From Candidatus Rokubacteria bacterium RIFCSPLOWO2_02_FULL_72_37 (GTDB lineage: Bacteria > Methylomirabilota > Methylomirabilia > Rokubacteriales > CSP1-6): a stretch of DNA of 11,467 nucleotides. A program made the position numbers and the translations under genes. How positions within the stretch are numbered: the stretch's first letter is position 1; each line of letters begins with the position of its first letter. Positions 1-5,939 of this stretch are shown here, one piece after another. The DNA lies in contig MGCE01000192.1 in NCBI GenBank assembly GCA_001790315.1, positions 2,729 through 14,195 on the forward strand, in the 5' to 3' direction. Below the pieces are notes generated by a model that had not been told where the DNA came from, searched no databases, and saw only the letters and a list, made by a program, of their open reading frames with translations.

Positions 1-1327
1 CGATCACATCCCCGGGCTGGATCCCGGCGCTGGCGGCCGGGCTGCCGTCCTCGACACCGCGCACGAGCACGCCGTGGGTGTCGTGGAGTCCGAGCTCCTG
101 GGCGAGCCTCGGCGTCAGCGTCCTGAGCCGGAGGCCGAGCGCGGGCGTGCCCGCCTCGGCCGGGGTGACGCCCTCCTCGGCTTCGGCCAGGCGGGCGATC
201 TTCACCCGCAGCGTGATCCTGTTGCCCTCGCGCATGACCGTGAGCGGCACCTCGCTGCCGACCGGCGTCTCGGCGACCACGCGTGGCAGCTCATCGGAGC
301 GGGCGACCTCGCGACCGTTGTAGTCGAGGATCACGTCGCCGGGCGTGAGCCCCGCCTTCTGCGCCGGCGAACCCTCCACGACCGCGCTCACGAGCGCGCC
401 ACGCGGCGCCGGCAGGTGGAAGCTCCTGGCCAGGTCGGGCGTCACGAGCTGGATCGTCACGCCGAGCCAGCCGCGCGTGACGTGGCCGGTCGAGGCGAGC
501 TGCGTGAGGACCGGCTTCGCGAGGGCGATCGGGATCGCGAATCCGATCCCGACGGAACCGCCGCTCCGCGTGAAGATCGCGCTGTTGATACCGATGGCCT
601 GGCCGCGCGTGTTGATGAGCGGCCCGCCGCTGTTGCCCGGGTTGATCGACGCGTCCGTCTGGATGAAGCTGTCGTACGGCCCCTCGCCGATCACCCGGCC
701 CGTCGCGCTGACGATGCCGGTCGTGACCGTCTGCTCGAGGCCGAAGGGATTGCCGATCGCCATCACCGGCTCACCGACCTGGAGCTGCGCGGAGTCGCCG
801 AGCGGGACCACCGGCAGCCCGCGCGCGTCGACCTTCAGGAGGGCGAGGTCCGTCTTCGGGTCGCGGCCGAGGACCTTCGCGGGCCACTCCCGGCCGTCCG
901 AGAGCCTGACCTTGATCTCCGTCGCGCCGTCCACGACGTGGTTGTTCGTGACGATGTACCCGTCGGGGTTGACGATGAAGCCGGAGCCGAGGCTGCGCAC
1001 GGTCCGGCGCGCCTGGTTGCCGAAGAACTGCCTGAAGAACTCGTTGAACGGCTCGTCGCTGCCGAACGGGCTCTCGACCCTCGCGCCCGACTCGACGCGC
1101 TTGGTGCTGATGTTGACGACGGCCGGTTTCAGGTCGCGCGCCAGCGCGACCCACGGTGAGGACGGTGCGGTCACGGGCGGCGTGGACGTGAGCGGCCGCT
1201 CCGTCCACAGGGGCACCGAGGTGCTCGCGGTGAAGCCGAAGCGCGGCACGACGGCCACGAGGGCGACCGCCGCCACCGTCGCCAGGGCCCCCGTCACCCA
1301 CCGCCATCCGGATCTCCTGGATCTCAT
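1..1327 (-). CDS. HtrA/DegP-family periplasmic serine protease (3' end cut by window edge)
   Basis: This is a trypsin-fold protease/chaperone of the HtrA (DegP/DegQ/MucD) family, which degrades misfolded envelope proteins in the periplasm. Visible residues 1-442 show a basic N-terminus and hydrophobic segment (about 13-34) acting as signal peptide or anchor, then the protease domain with the full triad: His130 in TNNHVV, Asp160 in KTDLALLKV and Ser233 in NPGNSGGPL. PDZ1 begins near RGWLGV (286). PDZ2 begins near 396 and runs off the left edge at SPAASAGIQPGDVI. The start is fixed by a consensus Shine-Dalgarno AAGGAGG (1334-1340) six bases before the ATG. It lies 73 bp downstream of the histidine kinase on the same strand, and that gap carries three 11-bp-spaced repeats suited to the neighbouring OmpR-type regulator. 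The order regulator-kinase-htrA resembles MprAB-PepD and CpxRA-DegP, so an envelope-stress role is inferred. Family assignment is very secure; DegP versus DegQ is not decidable here. Confidence 0.96.
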   Translation of the reverse strand, partial: MRSRRSGWRWVTGALATVAAVALVAVVPRFGFTASTSVPLWTERPLTSTPPVTAPSSPWVALARDLKPAVVNISTKRVESGARVESPFGSDEPFNEFFRQFFGNQARRTVRSLGSGFIVNPDGYIVTNNHVVDGATEIKVRLSDGREWPAKVLGRDPKTDLALLKVDARGLPVVPLGDSAQLQVGEPVMAIGNPFGLEQTVTTGIVSATGRVIGEGPYDSFIQTDASINPGNSGGPLINTRGQAIGINSAIFTRSGGSVGIGFAIPIALAKPVLTQLASTGHVTRGWLGVTIQLVTPDLARSFHLPAPRGALVSAVVEGSPAQKAGLTPGDVILDYNGREVARSDELPRVVAETPVGSEVPLTVMREGNRITLRVKIARLAEAEEGVTPAEAGTPALGLRLRTLTPRLAQELGLHDTHGVLVRGVEDGSPAASAGIQPGDVI

Positions 1328-1366
1328 CGCGTCCCTCCTTTTCCTCTCCGAGCGTAGCGGAGGAAG

Positions 1367-1393
1367 ATGAGCGACCGATGAGACGGGAATGAG
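1367..1393 (-). promoter_or_regulatory. Candidate OmpR/PhoB-type response-regulator box upstream of htrA
   Basis: Three ATGAG pentamers (plus-strand reading) start at 1367, 1378 and 1389, exactly 11 bp apart, so they lie on the same face of the helix. OmpR/PhoB-class regulators bind head-to-tail to direct repeats of about 10-11 bp, and a gene for such a regulator lies about 1.4 kb away in the same run. The site sits in the gap between the kinase stop codon (1401) and the htrA start (1327), about 40-65 bp before the htrA ATG. No clear -10 box was found beside it. The repeats are seen; the binding protein is inferred. Confidence 0.55.
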
Positions 1394-1400
1394 AAGTTTC

Positions 1401-2801
1401 TTAGGCGAGCGGCAGGCGGATGGTGAACGTGCTGCCGGCACCGGGGGCGCTCTCGACCGCGAGCGTGCCCCCGTGCGCGAGCACGATGGATCGGACGATC
1501 GCGAGCCCCAGGCCCGCGCCGCCCGTGTCGCGGGCCCTCGCCTCGTCGAGGCGCACGAAGGGCTCGAACACCCGCGCGGCCTCGGCCGGGTCCATCCCGA
1601 CGCCGGTGTCGCGCACCACGATCGCGGCGCTCCGGTCCGCGGGGGCCAGGCCGAGCTCGACGCGGCCGCCGGGCGGCGTGTACTTGATCGCGTTCTCGAC
1701 GAGGTTCAGCACGGCGCGCCGCAGGGTCGCCGGGTCGCCATGCACGGCGAGCGGCGCGTCGACGGCCAGGTCGACGCTGACGCCCCTGGCGAGGGCGAGC
1801 CGCTCGCCCACCTCGCGCAGGTCGTGCAGCAGCGGCTGGAGCTCCACGCGCTCGCGGGCCGGCAGGGCGCCCGCGGAGAACCGCGAAAGCAGCAGCAGGT
1901 CCTCGGCAAGGCGGACGAGCCGCTCGACCTCCTCGAGGCTCGAGACCAGAACACGCCGGTACTCCTCGCGTGGGCGCTCGGTACGCAGCGCGACCTCGAT
2001 GCCGCCCTTGAGGGCGGTGAGAGGCGTGCGAAGCTCGTGGGCGGCGTCCGCGGCGAAGCGCCGCACCTGCGTGAAGGCCTCCTCGAGGCGCGCCAGCATC
2101 GCGTTCAGCGTCCCGGCCAGGTGATCGAGCTCGTCGCCGGTGCCGCGCACGCGGATCCGGCGCCCCAGCTCCTCGCCGGTGATCCGCCGCGCGGTCCGGG
2201 ACATCTCGTCCACGGGCTTGAGCGCGCGCCGCGCGACCACGGCACCGCCCGCCGCGGCGAGCCCCACTCCCAGCGGGATCAGGACGAGCAGCGTCTCGAG
2301 GTACCGCCCGAGGGCGCGCTCGGCGCGGTCGAGCGGCATGCCGACCTGGATGAGGCGCACGAGGCGCCCGCCGCGGTCCACGGGCATGGTCAGCAGCCGC
2401 ACACGCGCCCCCGCGGCGAGGCGAACGGTCTCGTAGGTCTCGTCGCCGGCTGCGGCGCGCTGGCGCGCCCGCGGCGAGAGCGGGAGGCGGTCGCGCAGCT
2501 GCGCCGAGTGGGCGCCCGGGCGGCCCTCGGGATCCACGAGCTGGAAGAACTTGTCGTGGAACTCGGGCCCCAGGAGATCACGCAGCAGCGCCTCGGCGCT
2601 CGTGCCCCCGGGGCCGCTCCACCCGGTGTCGCGGATCACCTGGCCGACCGCGCGGAGGGAGGTGTCGAGGTCCTGCACGAGACTCCAGCGGAGCAGCGAG
2701 TAGGAGAGCCCGCTGATCACCACGAGGATCCCGAGCAGGATCGCCGTGTACCAGAGGGTGAGGCGCAGGCGCACGCTGAGCGGCAGGCCGCGCCGACTCA
2801 C
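1401..2801 (-). CDS. HAMP-domain sensor histidine kinase, class I
   Basis: A 466-residue inner-membrane sensor kinase. TM1 is at about residues 17-38, followed by a periplasmic sensor region of about 130 residues without a recognised fold, TM2 at about 169-190 and a HAMP linker at about 190-243. The HisKA dimerisation domain has the H-box FAADAAHELRTPL (phosphoacceptor His255). The HATPase domain shows the N-box NLVENAIKYTP, the G1 box DTGVGM, the F box EPFVR and the G2 box GAGLGLAI, so every catalytic element is intact. The GTG start at 2801 overlaps the TGA of the response-regulator gene by 4 bp, indicating translational coupling. The frame stays open 46 codons further upstream, but that part lies inside the regulator gene and is Arg-rich out-of-frame sequence. 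It is the cognate kinase of the adjacent regulator; the stimulus is unknown, with envelope damage plausible from the htrA neighbour. Confidence 0.95.
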   Translation of the reverse strand: MSRRGLPLSVRLRLTLWYTAILLGILVVISGLSYSLLRWSLVQDLDTSLRAVGQVIRDTGWSGPGGTSAEALLRDLLGPEFHDKFFQLVDPEGRPGAHSAQLRDRLPLSPRARQRAAAGDETYETVRLAAGARVRLLTMPVDRGGRLVRLIQVGMPLDRAERALGRYLETLLVLIPLGVGLAAAGGAVVARRALKPVDEMSRTARRITGEELGRRIRVRGTGDELDHLAGTLNAMLARLEEAFTQVRRFAADAAHELRTPLTALKGGIEVALRTERPREEYRRVLVSSLEEVERLVRLAEDLLLLSRFSAGALPARERVELQPLLHDLREVGERLALARGVSVDLAVDAPLAVHGDPATLRRAVLNLVENAIKYTPPGGRVELGLAPADRSAAIVVRDTGVGMDPAEAARVFEPFVRLDEARARDTGGAGLGLAIVRSIVLAHGGTLAVESAPGAGSTFTIRLPLA

Positions 2802-3475
2802 GGCTCGCCCCGCAGGACGTAGCCGGCGCCGCGCACCGTGTGCAGCAGGCGGCGTTCGCCCGCGACGTCGATCTTCCGTCGCAGGTAGCCCACGTAGACG
2901 TCGATCACGTTGCTCTCGGTGTCGAAGTCGAGGCCCCACACGTGCTCGGCGATCATGGGCCGCGTGAGGACGCGACCGGCGTTGCGCAGAAAGTACTCGA
3001 GCAGCGCGTACTCGCGCGTCGTCAGCTCGACGCGGCGCCCGGCGCGTGTCACGACGCGGGTCGCCGGGTCGAGGGCGAGGGTGTCGAGCACGAGAGCGAC
3101 GGGGCGGCTCTCGCCCGCCCGCCGGAGCAGCGCGCGCACGCGCGCCAGGAACTCCTCGAACGCGAACGGCTTGGTCAGGTAGTCGTCGGCGCCGAGGTCG
3201 AGTCCGGTCACCCGGTCGGCGACGCTGTCGCGGGCGGTCAGCACGAGGACCGGGGTCGTCACGCCGCGGGCACGGGCGGTCCGCAACACCGCGACGCCGT
3301 CGCGCCCGGGGAGCATGAGGTCGAGGACGACGAGGTCGTAGGGCGGCCCGGCCAGCAACAGCTCCAGGGCCTCGGCGCCGTCGGCCGAGACCTCGACCGT
3401 GTGCCCCTCTTCCTCGAGCCCCTGCCGGATGAAGCCCGCGACCTTCCGCTCGTCCTCGACGACCAGGATCCGCAT
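2798..3475 (-). CDS. OmpR/PhoB-family response regulator
   Basis: A 225-residue two-component regulator. The N-terminal receiver domain (1-115) has the acidic pair Glu7-Asp8, phosphoacceptor Asp52 in VVLDLMLPGRDG, Thr80 in VLVLTARD and Lys102 in DDYLTKPF. The C-terminal winged-helix DNA-binding domain (about 125-225) has the typical ELTTREYALLEYFLRN, VIDVYVGYLRRKID and HTVRGAGYVL segments of the OmpR/PhoB/MprA group. The ATG at 3475 lies 42 bp after the stop codon of the molybdopterin oxidoreductase. No good Shine-Dalgarno is visible there, so it may be read from the same transcript. Its stop overlaps the start of the kinase gene. A likely target is the three-repeat site before htrA (1367-1393). 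The family is certain; the regulon is inferred. Confidence 0.96.
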   Translation of the reverse strand: MRILVVEDERKVAGFIRQGLEEEGHTVEVSADGAEALELLLAGPPYDLVVLDLMLPGRDGVAVLRTARARGVTTPVLVLTARDSVADRVTGLDLGADDYLTKPFAFEEFLARVRALLRRAGESRPVALVLDTLALDPATRVVTRAGRRVELTTREYALLEYFLRNAGRVLTRPMIAEHVWGLDFDTESNVIDVYVGYLRRKIDVAGERRLLHTVRGAGYVLRGEP

Positions 3476-3517
3476 GTCAGCGGCCGCGCCCGCGGACCGG
3501 GTCCGACCCCGGCGACG

Positions 3518-4159
3518 TCAGCGGTCGCGCAGCTTGCGCGCGGCCTCCGCGCGCATCTGCTGCATCGCGCGCGTCTCCTGGTCGGAGTAGCGCTCCTCCC
3601 TCCAGGGATCGGCGTTCATGTGGTAGCCGTTCTGCTCCCAGAAGCCCGGCGGGTTGACGTCGAGGAGCTCGAGGGCCCGCAGCCACTTGGCGCTCTTCCA
3701 GAAGTAGAGCTTCGGCACGACGAGGCGCACCGGCCCGCCGTGGTCCGGTTCGAGGTCGCGCCCGTTGTGCCGGAGCGCGAGCACCACGTCGTCCTGCACG
3801 AGATCCTCGAGCGCGATGTTGGTCGTGTAGTCGGGGTCGGCGTGCTGCATGACCCACTTCGCCTCGGGGAGCGGCGTGACGTGACGAAAGAGCTCGTGGA
3901 TCGACACGCCCTCCCACACGTTGTCGAGCTTCGACCACCGGGTGACGCAGTGGATGTCCGACGTGATCGTCGTGCGGGGGAGGCGACGGAACTCGTCCCA
4001 CGTCCACACCACCTCGCGCTCGACCAGACCGAAGCACCGGAAGCTCCAGGTCTTCGGGTCGAAGCGGGGCGTGAGCCCATAGGTGAGCACCGGCCACTTC
4101 GTGGTCAGGGTCTGTCCCGGCGGAATCCGGCTCCCAGCGACGGGATCGGGCTGCTTCAT
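3518..4159 (-). CDS. Sulfite oxidase-like molybdopterin-dependent oxidoreductase (MsrP/SorA fold), cytoplasmic type
   Basis: About 213 residues of the oxidoreductase molybdopterin-binding domain. With the chosen start, features include KWPVLTYGLTPRFDP (21-35), the likely molybdenum-ligand Cys71 in SDIHCVTRWSKLDNVWEG, and GGPVRLVVPKLYFWKSAKW (141-159), a signature of soluble sulfite-oxidase-like proteins. There is no twin-arginine signal and no fused haem or dimerisation domain, so a cytoplasmic enzyme is inferred; substrate and electron partner are unknown. The ATG at 4159 is preferred because GGAGG (4166-4170) lies six bases upstream. The frame stays open to a GTG at 4282, which would add 41 residues, but those codons lose the strong GC3 bias and overlap the TATAAT of the divergent gene. 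ATG 4174 is also possible. It is first in a minus-strand run with the two-component system, which may be co-transcribed. Confidence 0.88.
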   Translation of the reverse strand: MKQPDPVAGSRIPPGQTLTTKWPVLTYGLTPRFDPKTWSFRCFGLVEREVVWTWDEFRRLPRTTITSDIHCVTRWSKLDNVWEGVSIHELFRHVTPLPEAKWVMQHADPDYTTNIALEDLVQDDVVLALRHNGRDLEPDHGGPVRLVVPKLYFWKSAKWLRALELLDVNPPGFWEQNGYHMNADPWREERYSDQETRAMQQMRAEAARKLRDR

Positions 4160-4321
4160 CTGCGCCCTCCGCATCTTCCAGAGCTCCCAGAGAACCTTCG
4201 CCACGATGGGCCCACTATACACCGCCCACCGCCGAAGCTTTTCGGTCTGGGCGCGTGGAGATTTATAATGACGGTGTGACACGCCTCCGAGCCGAGCGGT
4301 TCAGATGAAAGGACACGGTGG
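4160..4321. promoter_or_regulatory. Divergent promoter region between the molybdopterin oxidoreductase and the NYN gene
   Basis: This 162-bp stretch is markedly more AT-rich than its surroundings and separates two divergent genes. For the plus strand it holds a perfect -10 hexamer TATAAT at 4264-4269, with only a weak -35 candidate (TTCGGT, 4241-4246, 17-bp spacing), giving a transcript start near 4276. For the minus strand it holds a -10-like TATAGT (positions 4219 to 4214), which would start a transcript about 48 bases before the ATG at 4159. The TATAAT is seen directly; its use is inferred. Confidence 0.5.
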
Positions 4322-5089
4322 ATGAACGGAGAACGGAAGCTGGCGCTGTTCATCGACTTCGAGAACATCGCCCGCGGTGTGAAGGAAGCGCAGTACAAGG
4401 CCTTCGAGATCAAACTGGTCCTCGAACGACTCCTGGAGAAGGGCAAGATCATCGTCCGGCGGGCGTACGCCGACTGGAATCGCTTCACCGAGTACAAGCG
4501 TCCGTTCCACGAGTGGGCCATCGAGCTGATCGACGTGCCACAGAGCCGGTACAGCGGAAAGAACTCGGCCGACATCCGGATGGTGGTGGACGCCCTCGAC
4601 CTCGCGTACGGCAAGACGCACATCGACAGCTTCGCGCTCGTCTCCGGCGACTCGGACTTCTCGCCCCTCGTGTCGAAGCTGCGCGAGAACGACCGCTACG
4701 TCATCGGCCTCGGCGTGAAGTCCTCGTCGTCCGACCTGCTCGTCGCCAACTGTGACGAGTTCATCTTCTACGAGGACCTCATCCGTGACACGAAGAAGAC
4801 GAACCTGCTTCGCGGCCTTCCGGAGAAGAAGGCCGAGGCGATGGCGCAGCTCATCGACGCGATCCAGGCGCTCCAGCGCGAGAACAAGGAAACCCTCTGG
4901 GGATCCATGGTCAAGCAAACGATGATCCGGAAGAACCCGGCGTTCAACGAGTCCTACTACGGCTTCTCGACGTTCTCGAAGCTCCTCGAAGACGCGGCGA
5001 AGCAGAAGATCGTCACGCTCGAGCGCGACGAGAAGAGCGGCACGTACGTCATCACCACCCTCACCGAGGAGGGCGGTCGCGCCGCGTAG
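4322..5089 (+). CDS. NYN-domain (PIN-like) putative ribonuclease with C-terminal OST-HTH/LOTUS-like domain
   Basis: A 255-residue protein. Residues 5-155 form a NYN domain of the LabA/limkain-b1 type, a PIN-like nuclease fold. The four expected acidic metal-binding residues are present: Asp12 in LFIDFEN, Asp84 in NSADIRMVVD, and Asp110 and Asp112 in VSGDSDF. The C-terminal part (about 165-248) has the pattern of an OST-HTH/LOTUS RNA-binding domain, with LWGSMVKQTMIRKNP and YGFSTFSKLLEDA segments. This architecture is known in bacteria and eukaryotes and is expected to bind or cleave RNA; the substrate is unknown. The ATG at 4322 is preceded by AAAGGA (4308-4313) at 8-base spacing and by its own TATAAT. 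It appears monocistronic. Lys and acidic residues are more frequent than in the neighbours, but codon use is still GC-rich. Domain calls are strong for NYN and good for LOTUS. Confidence 0.92.
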   Translation: MNGERKLALFIDFENIARGVKEAQYKAFEIKLVLERLLEKGKIIVRRAYADWNRFTEYKRPFHEWAIELIDVPQSRYSGKNSADIRMVVDALDLAYGKTHIDSFALVSGDSDFSPLVSKLRENDRYVIGLGVKSSSSDLLVANCDEFIFYEDLIRDTKKTNLLRGLPEKKAEAMAQLIDAIQALQRENKETLWGSMVKQTMIRKNPAFNESYYGFSTFSKLLEDAAKQKIVTLERDEKSGTYVITTLTEEGGRAA

Positions 5090-5099
5090 TCGCGGCGCG
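5078..5099 (+). terminator. GC hairpin around the NYN stop codon
   Basis: A perfect 9-bp stem (5078-5086 with 5091-5099) has the four-base loop TAGT, which contains the NYN gene's stop codon. No T-run follows, so it is not a classical intrinsic terminator. It could protect the 3' end of the mRNA or help stop transcription. Confidence 0.4.
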
Positions 5100-5117
5100 C
5101 TGGTGTTCCGTCCTCGA

Positions 5118-5137
5118 AGCCCCGTTGAGCCCCGTTG
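5118..5137. repeat. Two tandem copies of a 10-bp unit
   Basis: The unit AGCCCCGTTG occurs at 5118-5127 and again at 5128-5137 with no spacer. It lies just past the NYN gene in noncoding DNA. No function is apparent; replication slippage would explain it. Confidence 0.6.
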
Positions 5138-5358
5138 CGGCTGGGCTCCGTCCGGGCGCGCGAGGTCCGGCGCACACGCGGCGGGAACGGGTCCTGGCGA
5201 CCCCTCCGGCGCGCGCCCGGCGGCCCAGCGCGCGGCGACGAGGGCCGTGGTCGCACGATCCGGCCCCTCGTCCCACCGCACCACAGCGTCGCCACGCGAG
5301 TGACGAACTTCTGACTCAGGACACTGCGGATTGTTCGTGAACGGCGCTGGCGCGACCG

Positions 5359-5419
5359 GGCGGGTGGCGCAGGGTGCGGGCCCCGCGGGGCCCACACCCT
5401 GCGACAGGCCCTGCCCGCC
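5359..5419. terminator. Extended hairpin between convergent genes, possible bidirectional terminator
   Basis: Nested inverted repeats form one long structure. The inner stem 5378-5383/5388-5393 has loop CGCG. After a C-A mismatch comes a 9-bp stem, CGCAGGGTG (5368-5376) with CACCCTGCG (5395-5403). After an asymmetric internal loop there is an outer stem, GGCGGG (5359-5364) with CCCGCC (5414-5419). It sits about 32 bp past the DoxX stop codon and is symmetrical, so it could end transcription from either side. No U-tract is present on either strand, so intrinsic termination is uncertain. Confidence 0.5.
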
Positions 5420-5450
5420 TCGCGCGATGACCGTTCGGGAATGATGCGGG

Positions 5451-5909
5451 CTAGCCGCCCCAGGGCGCGAGCGCCCGGTCGATCGACCACATCCCCGCGC
5501 CCCCGATGAGAATCGCGAGCGCCATCGCGATCAGCGCCAGGTTGAACTCCCAGCCGTGACCACGGCCGGGGGTCACCGACCAGTTCAGGAAGAACCCGTG
5601 GCGCGCGTGCACCTTCGCGATCGCGACCAGCATGACCACGATCAGCGCGAGCGAGACCGGGCGAGCGAGAAAGCCCACGAGCAGCGCGATGCCGCCGAAG
5701 CACTCGACGAGCGCCGCCGCGACCGTCGCGGCCGGAGGGATGTGCATCTGCTTGAAGCCGGCGATCGTCTCCCGCAGGCCACTGCCGCCGAACCAGCCGA
5801 ACACCTTCTGCGCCCCGTGCGCGAAGAAGATCAGGCCGAGCCCGAGGCGGACCACCAGGTGGGATCGTGAGGCGAACGTCCCGAACACGAGGTCGACGAG
5901 GCTGTCCAT
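5451..5909 (-). CDS. DoxX-family integral membrane protein
   Basis: A 152-residue protein with the usual four hydrophobic segments of DoxX: about residues 18-36 (RLGLGLIFFAHGAQKVFGWFG), 58-78, 80-100 and 120-140. The motif HGAQKVFGWFGG is characteristic of the family. DoxX proteins are inner-membrane subunits tied to quinone-linked sulfur oxidation (DoxDA of archaea) or, in mycobacteria, to a thiol-homeostasis membrane complex; many are uncharacterised. The ATG at 5909 has GGGAGG four bases upstream. The frame is open further upstream, but that extension runs antisense through the DsbA-like gene and has no DoxX similarity. Only 30 bp separate its start from the start of the divergent selenocysteine DsbA-like gene, so the two share a control region, and a shared role in thiol redox balance is a reasonable inference. 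Confidence 0.9.
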   Translation of the reverse strand: MDSLVDLVFGTFASRSHLVVRLGLGLIFFAHGAQKVFGWFGGSGLRETIAGFKQMHIPPAATVAAALVECFGGIALLVGFLARPVSLALIVVMLVAIAKVHARHGFFLNWSVTPGRGHGWEFNLALIAMALAILIGGAGMWSIDRALAPWGG

Positions 5910-5924
5910 GGCGCCTCCCTGTCG

Positions 5925-5933
5925 TGCTATTCT
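5925..5933 (+). promoter_or_regulatory. Extended -10 promoter for the DsbA-like gene
   Basis: The sequence TGCTATTCT matches the extended -10 pattern TGnTAnnnT, which can work without a -35 box. Its end is six bases before the GTG at 5940, so transcription would start at or next to the start codon. There is no Shine-Dalgarno before that GTG, which fits a leaderless mRNA. This is inferred from position and motif only. Confidence 0.4.
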
Positions 5934-5939
5934 CGCGTC

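Larger units (their letters stand above)
5090..5450. other. 361-bp gene-free stretch between convergent genes
   Basis: This stretch lies between the ends of the NYN gene (plus) and the DoxX gene (minus). I see no convincing coding sequence: short open frames here are Arg/Pro/Ala-rich and have no recognisable motif. It holds a 10-bp tandem repeat (5118-5137), a weak inverted repeat ACGAAC/GTTCGT (5303-5308 and 5333-5338) in a less GC-rich patch, and a large hairpin at 5359-5419. No promoter for a small RNA was clear. Confidence 0.6.

Noticed and set aside
1346..1362. A CTCCG/CGGAG hairpin between the kinase gene and htrA, considered as a terminator
   Set aside because: Only 5 bp with a 7-base loop and no T-run, located next to the htrA ribosome-binding site; too weak to call.
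74..1370. Plus-strand open frames across the htrA region
   Set aside because: The minus-strand frame carries an unmistakable HtrA protease with its catalytic triad, and the plus-strand products are low-complexity Arg/Ala/Asp-rich shadows.
2802..2939. N-terminal extension of the histidine kinase by 46 residues
   Set aside because: It lies within the response-regulator gene, is Arg-rich and without similarity; the GTG at 2801 gives the typical 4-bp overlap and puts TM1 near the N-terminus.
2840..4279. A plus-strand frame of nearly 480 codons
   Set aside because: It is antisense to the response regulator and molybdopterin enzyme, both of which have full sets of family motifs; this frame has none.
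5300..5340. A less GC-rich patch with an ACGAAC/GTTCGT inverted repeat, considered as an insertion-sequence end or attachment site
   Set aside because: No transposase fragment, no second end and no target-site duplication could be found; a 6-bp repeat with a 24-base loop is weak.
5090..5450. Small coding genes in the gene-free stretch
   Set aside because: Open frames of 60-70 codons occur on both strands, but they overlap each other, are Arg/Pro/Ala-rich, lack ribosome binding sites and have no recognisable motif.
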